This document shows positions 54,333 to 63,892 of a stretch of DNA of 64,000 nucleotides, in pieces. The notes beneath the pieces were generated by a model. The model did no database searches, was not told where the DNA came from, and saw only the letters and a program-made list of their open reading frames with translations. The DNA comes from Asticcacaulis sp. MM231 (GTDB taxonomy: Bacteria; Pseudomonadota; Alphaproteobacteria; Caulobacterales; Caulobacteraceae). Position numbers and translations under genes: made by a program. Position 1 is the stretch's first letter. Each line of letters opens with the position of its first letter. The DNA is taken from contig NZ_OZ075108.1 in assembly GCF_964186625.1 (NCBI RefSeq), positions 3,051,001 through 3,115,000 on the forward strand. Direction: 5' to 3'.

Positions 54333-57290
54333 CTAGTATTGAGCGCGCCAGCCAATCAGGATGGTTTGCCCCGGGCTTTGGAAGCCCGTCGTCATATTGG
54401 TATAGGTATAGTAGCTCTTGAAGCCCTGATTATCGAGGTTGGTCGCGTCGAGCGTAATGCTCTGCTCGATGCCAAAAGCCTTGAATTTATAGGAAGCCGA
54501 CATATCGATCTGGTGACGGGCTTCACTATTGGCGGCCAGGATAATGTTATTGGCCTGCAACGGCGCTCCTGTAACGACCTCGCTGACCTTCACATAGCTG
54601 AGGTGCGCCGAGAAGCCGCCATGCTCATAGTAGCCGGTCAGATTATAGGTGTAGTCCGGGATACCGAAAGCATATTTGGCCGGTGTAACGCTGAAGTGCG
54701 TGTAGTTGGTGGTAAAGCCAAGCCCTTCAACCAGGTTATCCAGGGGCTGAACCCAAATCATTTCCTGACCTGTCAGTTTCATAATCTCTGTCAGGTTGGT
54801 CGGTTGCGTCATGTTAACGTTCGCGCCAGACACCAGAGACGGATTGGCCAGAGCATCTGCCCAGGTTACGCCGGCATTGAGGGCAAGTCCCTGCTGCTGA
54901 TTTTCATTCAGGGTTGAATAATCAACACCTAAAGAGGAAAAGGCCACAGAGTTCACCTGATTGAAGGTGAAGTTCTGAATGTCCTTCTTAAAGAAGGTCA
55001 GGCCGATATAGCCCGTTTTGCCGGTGTAATACTCACCCCCGATATCGAAATTGTTCGAGTAGAACGGCTTCAGGTTCGGATTGCCCGTATTTCCGGAAGA
55101 CGCGGAGGTATCAAGGCTGAGCGAAGAGGTCAGCAGCGCAGGGTTCGCCCGGGTCATGGTTTTGGAAGCGGCGAAGCGCAGGTTGACGCTGTCCGTTACA
55201 TTGGTGACAAAGTTGAACGAAGGCAGGACGTCTTCATAACTGGCTTTGGTGGTCAGATAAACAATATTGCCGCCAATGACCGAAGGCGCCGTGACCTTCT
55301 GATCCGTAGACACAAAGCGTGCGCCGAAATTGGACCTGACCGGATAGGAGAAGAGATGGCCGTTATAGGCCGTCATGGCATAGGCGCCCGTGATCGTTTC
55401 CTGGATCGTAGCAGCGCCGGCGCCATTATAAGAGCCGCCTGTGGAGGTGTTGCCCTTTCCTTGGATCAAAGAGTCATAGCCAACGGCTTTTGAAATCTTG
55501 TCGAAATCTGGGACGACCCACATATTGAAGCCACCACCGGATACATCGCCCGAATATATGGAGCGCGTCATCGGCGTCAGATACTGCGACACCTCCGATT
55601 CCGGTATGGCCGCCGCATAGGCGTCCTTCAAGGCCTGCGACAAATCTATAATATTGATATTACGGTGGTAATTATCATAGGCATAGCCACCCTTGAACGT
55701 CCAGTCGCCCATCTCCTTGCTGAGATCCAGATGCAGTGCCTTGGTGAAGGCATTGCGCTTGTCACGCTGCATGATCGTCTGCCCGACAAAGGTGCGCCAG
55801 CCAATATCCGGGTCATTCAGATCGACATTGGACGTGATGGTCGGGACGTCGTTACCTTCAACATTTTCATAGGTAGCGGTAACATTAGATTGAAAAGGCG
55901 TGCGGTATTTCAAGAAGGTCACATCACGTTCGTAGGTCGAACGCATGAACGCCACTTCACCATTCAGCTTCCAGCTATTGCCAAACAGCCATTCAAAGCT
56001 ACCGTTGGCGCTCCAATAGGCGTTTTTGTCGCGGTAGAAGTTGGATTCCAGGAAGAAGGTCGAATTGGCAAGCGTGGCCGATGTCACAACATCATTCTCG
56101 TCGACCTTCATGTTCAGAGGGATCATGCCGCCGTTATAATCATCGCCTGCGCCTGTGCTGCGTAAGGCCAGCATCATATTGGTGCGTTCCGCGTCACGGT
56201 CACCGCCGCCACCGAGGATATCGAGGTTGAATTTCAGCGTCTCACTTGGCCGATACTCCAGGGCGATGAGGCCGACCTTGGTTTTCGACGTGCCGTCAAG
56301 CAGGGAGGCGCGGCCGAGGCGCGGCATCTTGGCGCCCTTCATAGTGGCTTCCGTCATGCCCGGATTTAAAGCGAGCAGGTCCGCTTCCGTCAAAGTGCCC
56401 GGCGTCAGGCCGTTGCCGGTGTAAGCATAGACCGTCTTGCTCCAAGCCCACTGGTTAGAGCCTTCCGGATTGATGAAATTGCCGGACGCATCCTTGGTCA
56501 CGGCTGGGTCGCAGGCGCCGCAATAGTTGTTGAAGTTGGGATCGCCGAAACCAAGCGTTTCATAGCCGGATGTGTACAGCTTCTTTTCGCTCATCGAAAT
56601 GCCGGCCAGCACACCGAACTTATCCCACGTCTTGGACCACACGCCCGTTATACGCGGCGAGAACTTTTCCGAATTGACACCATAGCTTTCCTGGATCGCC
56701 AGCGCGCCATGTTCGCCTTTACGGTCGAATGGCCGCACGTTCTGCAGGTTCACGGTTCCGGCCACGCCGCCCTCAAGCTCATTGGCGCTGGGCGTCTTGG
56801 AGACGTCAACCCGGTTGAAAAGGCCTGTCGGGAAGGAGTCGAGATCGACCTGACGATTGGTCGAACTCGAACCCGATATGCCGTTATCGGTCGCCATGGC
56901 GATCCGGTTGCCGTTCATGGTCACCTGGGTAAAATTGGAAGGCAGGGCGCGCACAACGATTTGGGTGCCATCACCGGTAAAGGCGTCGCGCTGCACGATC
57001 ATGCCCGGCACACGTTGCAGGGCTTCAGCCATGTTCAGGTCAGGGAACTTGCCAATGTCTTCCGAAAAGATCGTTTCCGTAAAATTGGTGGCGTTTTTCT
57101 TGGCCTTGGTGGCGTTTTGCAGCGAGCCGCGATAGCCGGTGATGACCACTACGGTATTGTCGTCCGCCGGCGCAGCCTCTTGCCCCGACGACTGGGCGCA
57201 GGCCGGCCATACGGCCAGACCGGCCAGAAAGGTCGCCCCTGTCAAAAACGCACGAAAACGCGCGCCACGATGTGTTGGTGAATAGTCCAT
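54333..57290 (-). CDS. TonB-dependent receptor, TIGR01782 type
   Basis: A 985-residue outer-membrane transporter of the TonB-Xanth-Caul group, which imports plant-derived oligosaccharides in Caulobacter and Xanthomonas. A signal peptide (about 1-32) is followed by the TonB box region (DNTVVVITGYRGSLQNA), the plug (IGKFPDLNMAEALQRVPGM, TQIVVRALPSNFTQVTMNGNR, ELEGGVAGTVNLQNVRPFD) and a 22-strand barrel to the aromatic C-terminus (ILIGWRAQY). Position beside GH31, GH43, GH3 and GH29 genes makes it the probable importer of the hemicellulose oligosaccharides. Its 130-bp-distant upstream palindrome suggests specific control. No SusD-like lipoprotein is present, as expected outside Bacteroidetes. 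Confidence 0.95.
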   Translation of the reverse strand: MDYSPTHRGARFRAFLTGATFLAGLAVWPACAQSSGQEAAPADDNTVVVITGYRGSLQNATKAKKNATNFTETIFSEDIGKFPDLNMAEALQRVPGMIVQRDAFTGDGTQIVVRALPSNFTQVTMNGNRIAMATDNGISGSSSTNRQVDLDSFPTGLFNRVDVSKTPSANELEGGVAGTVNLQNVRPFDRKGEHGALAIQESYGVNSEKFSPRITGVWSKTWDKFGVLAGISMSEKKLYTSGYETLGFGDPNFNNYCGACDPAVTKDASGNFINPEGSNQWAWSKTVYAYTGNGLTPGTLTEADLLALNPGMTEATMKGAKMPRLGRASLLDGTSKTKVGLIALEYRPSETLKFNLDILGGGGDRDAERTNMMLALRSTGAGDDYNGGMIPLNMKVDENDVVTSATLANSTFFLESNFYRDKNAYWSANGSFEWLFGNSWKLNGEVAFMRSTYERDVTFLKYRTPFQSNVTATYENVEGNDVPTITSNVDLNDPDIGWRTFVGQTIMQRDKRNAFTKALHLDLSKEMGDWTFKGGYAYDNYHRNINIIDLSQALKDAYAAAIPESEVSQYLTPMTRSIYSGDVSGGGFNMWVVPDFDKISKAVGYDSLIQGKGNTSTGGSYNGAGAATIQETITGAYAMTAYNGHLFSYPVRSNFGARFVSTDQKVTAPSVIGGNIVYLTTKASYEDVLPSFNFVTNVTDSVNLRFAASKTMTRANPALLTSSLSLDTSASSGNTGNPNLKPFYSNNFDIGGEYYTGKTGYIGLTFFKKDIQNFTFNQVNSVAFSSLGVDYSTLNENQQQGLALNAGVTWADALANPSLVSGANVNMTQPTNLTEIMKLTGQEMIWVQPLDNLVEGLGFTTNYTHFSVTPAKYAFGIPDYTYNLTGYYEHGGFSAHLSYVKVSEVVTGAPLQANNIILAANSEARHQIDMSASYKFKAFGIEQSITLDATNLDNQGFKSYYTYTNMTTGFQSPGQTILIGWRAQY

Positions 57291-57869
57291 GATGTTCCCT
57301 CTTTTTTTATGTATTTAAACCTGCAGCGCAGACACAAAGGCCGCCGGTCTCATCCGGCCTCAGAGTCGCGTGCCGCCTCTCCCCGAGAAACTGTCGGATA
57401 ACGGGCCGCCAAAAGCACAGGCATATACGCAAGTCTGTTGCGTATATGGACATAACTAGAAGGTGAATTGGCGCTACGTCAAGTTGGCCTTACCAATTGA
57501 CGGCGCTAGCTACATTTATGCAACACTGAAACATTGCAACGAGCGCACCAAAGAGCAATGAAAACAATTTCACAGCTGGGAAAATGCTTAAATGCTGATT
57601 ATATTGGATAAAATATTACAAATTTCCAATAGGCATGTGCACGCCTCCTTGGATCAAGCCTCCGATATTGGTAAGACCTAAACGGAAAACCATATCATTG
57701 TAATACTTTTTATGTTTTGGTCTGGCCAAGATAGCGCGAAATTTCCCCCATAGATTGTCAGAACTCACGGCCTACTGACAACGGCCCTGGCCGCCCTGGA
57801 GGTTGCAAACGTTGCGTGACACGGCCATCGTGAGAGCCGCCCTTGACCCGCAGAAGGCCGCTCTCAGGC
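57291..57869. other. Long upstream region of the TonB receptor gene
   Basis: 579 bp with no supported gene between the receptor (start 57290) and the TorF-like gene on the same strand. It holds the large palindrome 57422-57448, an AT-rich stretch (57590-57720) and a short repeat TGCAA/TTGCA at about 57519-57538. The receptor promoter must lie here. Confidence 0.55.
57422..57448. promoter_or_regulatory. Large palindrome ahead of the TonB receptor
   Basis: Perfect inverted repeat with 11-bp arms, CATATACGCAA-N5-TTGCGTATATG, 132-158 bp upstream of the receptor start. Its length and symmetry fit an operator for a dimeric regulator; the GntR protein at 53373-54164 is the nearest candidate. It differs from the LacI-type sites elsewhere in the block. 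Confidence 0.75.
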
Positions 57870-58577
57870 TCAGTACTTTTGCGACAGCGTCACGAACAGG
57901 CTGTCACCATATTTGTCGCCCAGCTCAGCCCGATCGGTGTGCGTATAGGTCAGGGACAGGCTTTGCTTGTGCTTGGTCGTGTAGGTCGCGCCCAGCAGCG
58001 CCGTGCTGTAATCGACGCTGCCGGCATTGTGGCGGAAGCCGGTGCCGGCCTGAACGCTGAAGTTCGGGCGGATCTTTTGTTCGAGTACGATCTCGGAATA
58101 GGTGGCTTCCTTCGCCTTGCCGTAATTATCAGGGCTGTAGGCCAGGGTCAGGCGCGCCGTGGTCATGGCCGCCAGCTTGCGAGATACATTGACTTCGTAT
58201 TCCATGAAGTCGTTATCGACGCCCGCTTTGGTGCCGTTATACTGCTTATAGATGGCGCGGGCCGTGACATCGTAGCCCTTGATAGCCGTCTTGTAACCGA
58301 TCAGCGCCTGAACCTGATTATCGACGCCGGTGGACGGATCGCGCATGGACTTGAACAGGGTGCCAACGAAGACCTTGCCATAGGCGAGTTGCGCGCCAGC
58401 GATATATTGCGCCTGACCGTCGGTCTGGCTGACGCCACGATAGATCCCGTCCGACAGAAGGGTGATCTGGCCAGAGAGCTTGGGCTGCAGCGCTTCGGCA
58501 TGGGCCGGCGCGGTGGTTACAGCAAGGAGGGTGACGGCCATAAGAGCGGGCAGGCGAAAGGCTTCGGTGTACGACAT
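57870..58577 (-). CDS. TorF-family putative porin
   Basis: A 235-residue outer-membrane protein with signal peptide (about 1-27, cleavage after AHA) and a beta-barrel-like sequence of alternating residues ending in the aromatic C-terminus LFVTLSQKY. The N-terminal mature block GQITLLSDGIYRGVSQTD is the mark of the TorF/gcw_chp family, thought to form small porins. It lies 99 bp behind dctA on the same strand, so it may supply outer-membrane passage for C4-dicarboxylates. Function in the family is weakly established. Confidence 0.85.
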   Translation of the reverse strand: MSYTEAFRLPALMAVTLLAVTTAPAHAEALQPKLSGQITLLSDGIYRGVSQTDGQAQYIAGAQLAYGKVFVGTLFKSMRDPSTGVDNQVQALIGYKTAIKGYDVTARAIYKQYNGTKAGVDNDFMEYEVNVSRKLAAMTTARLTLAYSPDNYGKAKEATYSEIVLEQKIRPNFSVQAGTGFRHNAGSVDYSTALLGATYTTKHKQSLSLTYTHTDRAELGDKYGDSLFVTLSQKY

Positions 58578-58676
58578 GTCGTCTCCGTGGGGTGTAAGTT
58601 TATGTTTTTAAGGAAAGAAGCCCCGCCGGAAATGTGGCGAAATCGGCGGGGCTTTAAGTTTCAGAGGCGGGCCGGA

Positions 58677-60047
58677 CTAGTCCGCGCTCTGCTCACCGGC
58701 CTGAAGGCCCGGCGTGAGGGTGATGACCTGGGTAACCGGGGCAATGGCGCGCGGCTTGCCATTGAGCGCCGCCTTGAAGACGTCCATATCAATGGCCTTC
58801 TCCCAGCGGCTGACGACAACCGTGGCGACGGCGTTGCCGATGAAGTTGGTGATCGAGCGACATTCCGACATGAAGCGGTCAACGCCCAGGATGATCGCCA
58901 TGCCGGCCACCGGCACGGTGGGGACGACTGACAATGTGGCGGCCAGGGTGATGAAGCCGGCGCCGGTGACGCCCGCCGCGCCCTTGGACGACAACATCGC
59001 CACCGAAAGCAGCAGCAACTGTTGCTCAAGTGTCAGGTGGATGTTGGTGGCCTGGGCGATGAAGAGGGCCGCCAGGGTCATATAGATATTGGTGCCGTCG
59101 AGATTGAAGGAGTAACCGGTCGGCACGACCAGACCCACGACCGGACGGGCGCAGCCGGCCTTTTCCATTTTTTCCATCAGGCTGGGCAGGGCCAATTCCG
59201 ACGACGAGGTGCCGAGCACCAGCAGCAGTTCGGCCTTGAGATAGGCGATCAGCTTGAAGATCGAGAAACCATTGAAGGCGGCGACGGCGCCCAGAACCAC
59301 GACCACGAACAGGGCCGAGGTGAAGTAAAACGTGCCGACAAGCGCCGCCAGGTTCACGACCGAGGCGATGCCATATTTACCGATGGTAAAGGCGAAGGCG
59401 CCAAAGGCACCGATGGGGGCGACCTTCATCAGGATATTCACCATGCGAAAGATCGCCTGGCTGACCAATTCGAGCAGGCTGACGATCGGCTTGGCCTTCT
59501 CGCCGATCAGGATCAGCGAGATGCCGAAGAGGATGGCGATGAAAAGCACCTGAAGGATATTGCCCTGGGTAAAGGCCGAGACGAAGGTGTCCGGAATAAT
59601 CCCCATCAGAAAGCCGGTGATCGTGCTCTCATGCGCCTTGGCGGCATATTCGGCCACCTTCTCGTTGTGCAGGGTGGCAGGGTCGATATTCATGCCATGG
59701 CCCGGCTGCACCACATTGGCGACGATGAGGCCGATGATCAGGGCCAGGGTCGAGAAGGTGAAGAAATAGGCGAAGGCTTTCCAGGTGACATTGCCGACGC
59801 CTTTCAAGCTGCCCATGCCGGCTATGCCGGTCACGATGGTCAGGAAGATCACCGGCGAGATGATCATCTTCACCAGCTTGATGAAGCCATCGCCAAGCGG
59901 TTTCAGCGCCTCGCCGGTCTGCGGATAAAAATGCCCGATCAGGGCGCCGGCCGTGATGGCGATGATCACCTGAAGATAGAGGTGGCTGTACCACTTGCCC
60001 TTCTTGGTCGCCTCTTCGGGCGCCGGTACGGATGAACTGTAGGCCAT
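58677..60047 (-). CDS. dctA: C4-dicarboxylate:cation symporter DctA
   Basis: A 456-residue inner-membrane carrier of the DAACS family, importing succinate, fumarate and malate with protons or sodium. About eight membrane helices are visible, with the family signatures [19 protein letters not shown], the reentrant-loop serine-rich LGTSSSE and the substrate motif [14 protein letters not shown]. The ribosome site is AGGAG, seven bases ahead of the ATG. It is divergent from dctB-dctD, the usual dct arrangement, so DctD probably controls it. A TorF-like porin gene follows on the same strand. Confidence 0.96.
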   Translation of the reverse strand: MAYSSSVPAPEEATKKGKWYSHLYLQVIIAITAGALIGHFYPQTGEALKPLGDGFIKLVKMIISPVIFLTIVTGIAGMGSLKGVGNVTWKAFAYFFTFSTLALIIGLIVANVVQPGHGMNIDPATLHNEKVAEYAAKAHESTITGFLMGIIPDTFVSAFTQGNILQVLFIAILFGISLILIGEKAKPIVSLLELVSQAIFRMVNILMKVAPIGAFGAFAFTIGKYGIASVVNLAALVGTFYFTSALFVVVVLGAVAAFNGFSIFKLIAYLKAELLLVLGTSSSELALPSLMEKMEKAGCARPVVGLVVPTGYSFNLDGTNIYMTLAALFIAQATNIHLTLEQQLLLLSVAMLSSKGAAGVTGAGFITLAATLSVVPTVPVAGMAIILGVDRFMSECRSITNFIGNAVATVVVSRWEKAIDMDVFKAALNGKPRAIAPVTQVITLTPGLQAGEQSAD

Positions 60048-60309
60048 GCCTGTCTCCTGTTGCTGAGCGGCAAGCCCTTAAAAGGATGATGCCGCGCTTC
60101 CTCGCCCTGGCGCTTTTCTGATGACGCCTCTGACCTTCGATATTCGCGGCAACACCCACCTCAAACAATGGAAAATTTCGCCACACGTAGGCATTTGTTT
60201 TTATTTGATAAACTGCGAAACCAGCCAATAGCTTGCAAAAATTTGTATTGATATCCACACACAGACATGGCTTATTTGTGTGGATTTTCACACAGCGGAG
60301 ATCGCGATC
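60048..60309. promoter_or_regulatory. Divergent dctA / dctB promoter region with repeated CACACA elements
   Basis: TCCACACA (60254-60261) is repeated inverted as TGTGTGGA (60277-60284), and TGTGTG-N6-CACACA (60277-60294) forms a further inverted repeat, just ahead of dctB. They are candidate DctD sites. A standard sigma-54 promoter (GG-N10-GC) was not found by eye ahead of dctA on the minus strand. Confidence 0.55.
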
Positions 60310-62010
60310 TTGGAACCGCCGACTCTCGTCAAGGCCTTGCTGCGTTTGTCACGCCGCAAGCTTGCGCTCTTGAGCCTTAGCGTCCTCATTGGGCTCGCTC
60401 TGGTCGTCGCGGCCTATCATATCGCCTACGATCGCGCACTTGATGGCCTGACCCAGGACGTCCGGACATCGGCGCAACTGCGCGTCTCGGCGCTGCAAAG
60501 CGAGATTGACAAACAACGCGCTGTCCCGGCGGTCCTGGCCTCTGACAGTGACGTGAAAGCAGCCCTACAACAGCCGACACGCTCGGGCCTTGATCTTATC
60601 TCGGCCAAGCTGGAGAGCCTGCGTCACGAAACCCATGGCGCCGTCATCTATCTGCTCGACCGGCACGGCGTCGCCGTCGCCGCCAGCAACTGGAACCGGC
60701 CCGAAAGCTTTGTCGGCTCGGCCTACGGCTTTCGCCGCTATTTCAGCGATGCCGTCCGCAAGACCGAAGCGGCCGAATTCGCCCTGGGCACGGTCAGCCA
60801 CCGTCCCGGCCTGTTCCTGTCGCACAGCGTCGTGACGGAGGGCCGACTGATCGGCGTCGTCGTGGTCAAGCTGGAGTTCGATAGCCTTGAATCCGACTGG
60901 GCCCGCCTCAAGGATACGGCCTTCGTGACCGATAACCGCCATCTGGTCATCATCACGGCGCGGGACAACTGGCGGTTCAAAAGCCCACCGGCCGCGCCTC
61001 CTGATCAGATCAGCCTCGCGCTCGACGTCAAGGGCATGACCGGCTGGCAGCTTCACCTCTATCGCTCTGCCGCAGCGGCCCGCCAAGCCGGTCTGGCCGC
61101 TGCGGCGATTCTGCTGCTCATTGAAGTCTTGCTGGCGGGCACGATTCTGTGGGCGTGGCGGCGACGCGAAAATCTGCGCCTCAAGGCTCAGTCCGATCAG
61201 GCCTATCTGACGCGTCTGGAGCGCGATGTCGGCGATCGCACCCACGCGCTGCGCTATGCCAATGACAAGCTCTCCGAAGAGATCGAGGAACGGCGCAACG
61301 CCCAGACACGGCTTAACGAACTGCAGGCCGATCTGGTTCAGGCCAACAAGCTGGCGCAGCTCGGCCAGATCACCGCCGGCGTGGCGCACGAAATCAACCA
61401 GCCGCTGGCGACCATCCGGGTTCTGGCCGATAACGCCCTGAGCGGTCTGAAACCGGCCGCCATCCAGACGAATCTGGAGACGATCGTGCGCATGAGCGAG
61501 CGCATCGGTCATATCACCGGCGAGTTGCGCGCCTTCTCGCGCAAGGCCACGGGCGAAAGCGAACCCACCTCGGTCAGCGAGGCGGTCGAGGGCTCGATCC
61601 TGCTCACGCACAGCCGGCTTAAATCGCACAAGGTCCGCTTTCAGCGCCCCAAAATCGACGCGGGTCTTAAGGTCTGGGGCGAACGCGTGCGGCTGGAGCA
61701 GGTGCTCGTCAACCTGTTGCAGAACGCCTTTGAAGCGGTCGAGAGCGTTGCCAGTCCAACCGTTACCCTGCGCCTTGAGGATCAGGGCGACACCCTGCGC
61801 CTGATCATCGAGGACAATGGCCCCGGCCTGCCGGAAACCATCCGGAAGGCGCTGTTCATCCCCTTCAAGACCACCAAACCGAAGGGGCTGGGCCTGGGCC
61901 TCGTCATCGCCCGCGACATCGTCTCCGATTTCGGCGGCGAGCTGATGGCCGATAGCGACGTGGCGCACGGCGCGCGCTTTATAGTTTCGCTGCGCAAGGT
62001 TTCGCCATGA
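60310..62010 (+). CDS. dctB: C4-dicarboxylate sensor kinase DctB
   Basis: A 566-residue inner-membrane histidine kinase of the DctB type. TM1 is at about 18-38, the large periplasmic PDC/Cache-type sensor domain at 39-260 (with YGFRRYFSDAV and FLSHSVV, typical of DctB), TM2 at about 262-284, a coiled coil, and the transmitter with His360 in AGVAHEINQPLATIR plus ATPase motifs (NLLQNAFEA, EDNGPGLP, KGLGLGLVI). The start is a TTG with GGAG nine bases ahead; a GTG 30 bases upstream falls inside a repeat. The stop overlaps the dctD start by four bases (ATGA). Confidence 0.93.
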   Translation: MEPPTLVKALLRLSRRKLALLSLSVLIGLALVVAAYHIAYDRALDGLTQDVRTSAQLRVSALQSEIDKQRAVPAVLASDSDVKAALQQPTRSGLDLISAKLESLRHETHGAVIYLLDRHGVAVAASNWNRPESFVGSAYGFRRYFSDAVRKTEAAEFALGTVSHRPGLFLSHSVVTEGRLIGVVVVKLEFDSLESDWARLKDTAFVTDNRHLVIITARDNWRFKSPPAAPPDQISLALDVKGMTGWQLHLYRSAAAARQAGLAAAAILLLIEVLLAGTILWAWRRRENLRLKAQSDQAYLTRLERDVGDRTHALRYANDKLSEEIEERRNAQTRLNELQADLVQANKLAQLGQITAGVAHEINQPLATIRVLADNALSGLKPAAIQTNLETIVRMSERIGHITGELRAFSRKATGESEPTSVSEAVEGSILLTHSRLKSHKVRFQRPKIDAGLKVWGERVRLEQVLVNLLQNAFEAVESVASPTVTLRLEDQGDTLRLIIEDNGPGLPETIRKALFIPFKTTKPKGLGLGLVIARDIVSDFGGELMADSDVAHGARFIVSLRKVSP

Positions 62011-63356
62011 CCGCCGCCACGATCCTGTTTATCGACGATGATGACGATCTGCGCGCCGCACACGTGCAGGGGCTCGAACTGGCCGGCTTCACCCTCCGGT
62101 CTTTCGCCGGCGGACACGACGCGCTGAAAGGCCTCACGCCTGACTTCGCCGGCGTCGTGGTGACCGATGTGCGGATGCCCGGCATGGACGGTTTCGAGGT
62201 CTTCAAACGTATTCAGGCCATCGACGACACCATTCCGGTCGTGCTGATCACCGGGCATGGCGATGTGCCGATGGCCGTCAGGGCGTTGAAAGACGGCGCC
62301 TACGACTTCCTCACCAAGCCCTTCGCCATGGATACGCTGAGCGCGGCCCTGCGCCGCGCGCTTGAAGCGCGCCGTCTGATCCTGGAAAACCGCCAGCTTC
62401 GCGCGCTCTATACCGCCGCCGGAGACGACGAGGACCGCCTCTTGGGTGAGAGCTCCGTCATGCAGCACCTGCGCCAGACGATCGCGCAGATCGCCGCGGC
62501 CGATGTCGATATCCTGATCGCGGGCGAAACCGGGGTCGGCAAGGAACGGGTGGCGCGCACCATCCACCGCCAGAGCGATCGCCGGCACAAGCCCTTCATT
62601 CAGGTCAATTGCGCGGTGATGCCGGATTCGATCTTCGCTGCCGAGCTCTTCGGCGTCGACTCGGGCGCACGGCTCGAAGCCGGCGCGCCCTTGTCACGCC
62701 GCAGTGTGGGCAAGATTGAAAAGGCCCAGAAGGGCACGCTCTTTCTCGATGATATCGAAGGCCTGAGCCTGCCGCTCCAAGCCAAGTTGCTGCGCGTCGT
62801 CGAAGCGCGCGAACTGTGGGTTCTGGGCGCCGATGAACCGAGGCCGGTTGAGTTGCGCATCATCGCCTCAAGCCGCAGCGATCTCAGTCAGGCGATGGAG
62901 GCCGGCGCCTTCCGGGCCGACCTCTATTACCGCCTGAGCGGGGTGACCCTCAAAGTGCCACCGCTCAGAAACCGCAAGGACGACATTCTCTTGCTGTTCC
63001 AGCACTGTCTTGTCGCTGCGTCCGCCCGCCTCAAACGCTCCGCTCCGCCCCTAACCGCCGAGCTCAGCCGACATCTGCAGGCGCACGACTGGCCGGGCAA
63101 TGTGCGCGAACTTGAACAATATGCCGAACGCTACGCCCTGGGGCTTGAGGTGGCCACAGCGGCCGAGTTGGATTCCTTCGATGGCGATCAGGGCTTGTCA
63201 GCGCGTGTCGCCGCCTTCGAAGCCGCGCTGCTGCGCGAAACGCTTTCTGGCTGTCAGGGCAGCGCTGCCGAAGCCATGAAGCGCCTCAAGCTGCCGCGCA
63301 AAACCTTTTACGACAAGCTCAACCGCTACAGGATTGATATCCGGGCGTTCCGGTAA
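62007..63356 (+). CDS. dctD: DctD-type response regulator with degenerate GAFTGA loop
   Basis: A 449-residue NtrC-family regulator partnered with DctB. The receiver domain (about 1-120) has Asp54 in TDVRMPGMDG. The AAA+ domain has Walker A GETGVGKE (173-180) and Walker B GTLFLDDIEG, and the C-terminus has a Fis-type HTH (about 400-449). The GAFTGA loop that contacts sigma-54 is replaced: after ELFGVDS the sequence reads GARLEAG (from Gly220). Proteins of this family without GAFTGA, such as Rhodobacter capsulatus NtrC and TyrR, do not work through sigma-54. It may therefore control dctA with sigma-70 or by repression. Otherwise the gene looks normal. Confidence 0.92.
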   Translation: MTAATILFIDDDDDLRAAHVQGLELAGFTLRSFAGGHDALKGLTPDFAGVVVTDVRMPGMDGFEVFKRIQAIDDTIPVVLITGHGDVPMAVRALKDGAYDFLTKPFAMDTLSAALRRALEARRLILENRQLRALYTAAGDDEDRLLGESSVMQHLRQTIAQIAAADVDILIAGETGVGKERVARTIHRQSDRRHKPFIQVNCAVMPDSIFAAELFGVDSGARLEAGAPLSRRSVGKIEKAQKGTLFLDDIEGLSLPLQAKLLRVVEARELWVLGADEPRPVELRIIASSRSDLSQAMEAGAFRADLYYRLSGVTLKVPPLRNRKDDILLLFQHCLVAASARLKRSAPPLTAELSRHLQAHDWPGNVRELEQYAERYALGLEVATAAELDSFDGDQGLSARVAAFEAALLRETLSGCQGSAAEAMKRLKLPRKTFYDKLNRYRIDIRAFR

Positions 63357-63466
63357 GGAAACAAAGCTGCCGAAACAGCCGCCGCATTGTTATTTTACAA
63401 GCCGGCAGCGCATGACTGAAACGGCGTCGTGCCTGGCACGGCCGATCAAAGTTTCAGGAGACGATC

Positions 63467-63724
63467 ATGGTAGATGCAGCAGATATTCATGAACATGCGG
63501 ACGTTATCGGCGCCGATGGCGTTCATGTCGGCACGGTGGACCGCGTTGAAGGCCATCGCATCAAGCTTAAAAAGCTTGAGGTGGAAAGCAATGCGCGCAA
63601 GGGCCATCACCACTTCATCGACCTTGGGCTTGTCGCCGACATAGAAGGCGATCAGGTGCGGCTGTCGGCCAATGCCGATGTCGCTGTGACGCTTGAGGAA
63701 GAAGAAGACGGCGATGGTGTCTGA
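63467..63724 (+). CDS. DUF2171 domain protein
   Basis: An 85-residue cytoplasmic protein, nearly all DUF2171 (about 4-75): HEHADVIGADGVHVGTVDRVEG and FIDLGLVADIEGDQVRLSANA, with an acidic tail (EEEEDGDG). The fold is PRC-barrel-like. Role unknown; such proteins are common in alphaproteobacteria and often stress-induced. AGGAG lies seven bases ahead of the ATG. It is monocistronic by appearance. Confidence 0.87.
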   Translation: MVDAADIHEHADVIGADGVHVGTVDRVEGHRIKLKKLEVESNARKGHHHFIDLGLVADIEGDQVRLSANADVAVTLEEEEDGDGV

Positions 63725-63753
63725 CGTGCGGCGTCAAACGGCATTCTGATGCC

Positions 63754-63859
63754 TTAGAGCGTGTTCCGATCTGATTGAATCTGATCGGTGCTCTAATTTT
63801 TTGTTTTGACGCGCTTTTTTATCCGAAAAGTGCGTCACACTTTTCGGAAAGCGCTCTAG
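63754..63859. repeat. Intergenic palindromic repeat (RIME-like)
   Basis: About 105 bp bounded by AGAGCG (63756-63761) and CGCTCT (63852-63857), with a perfect inner hairpin CCGAAAAGTG-N5-CACTTTTCGG (63823-63847) and a second imperfect one around CCGATC/GATCGG (63765-63787). Between them lie T-rich tracts and the TTTTGACGCGC word. The form matches dispersed intergenic repeats seen in many alphaproteobacteria, especially rhizobia. It follows the DUF2171 gene and may also end transcription. Confidence 0.75.
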
Positions 63860-63892
63860 CGCACGTCATGAGCCGGTGCCGTGAAAACGCCT

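Noticed and set aside
60048..60280. Sigma-54 promoter ahead of dctA
   Set aside because: A GGCTGG...GC segment is present on the minus strand but the GG to GC spacing is eight, not ten bases.
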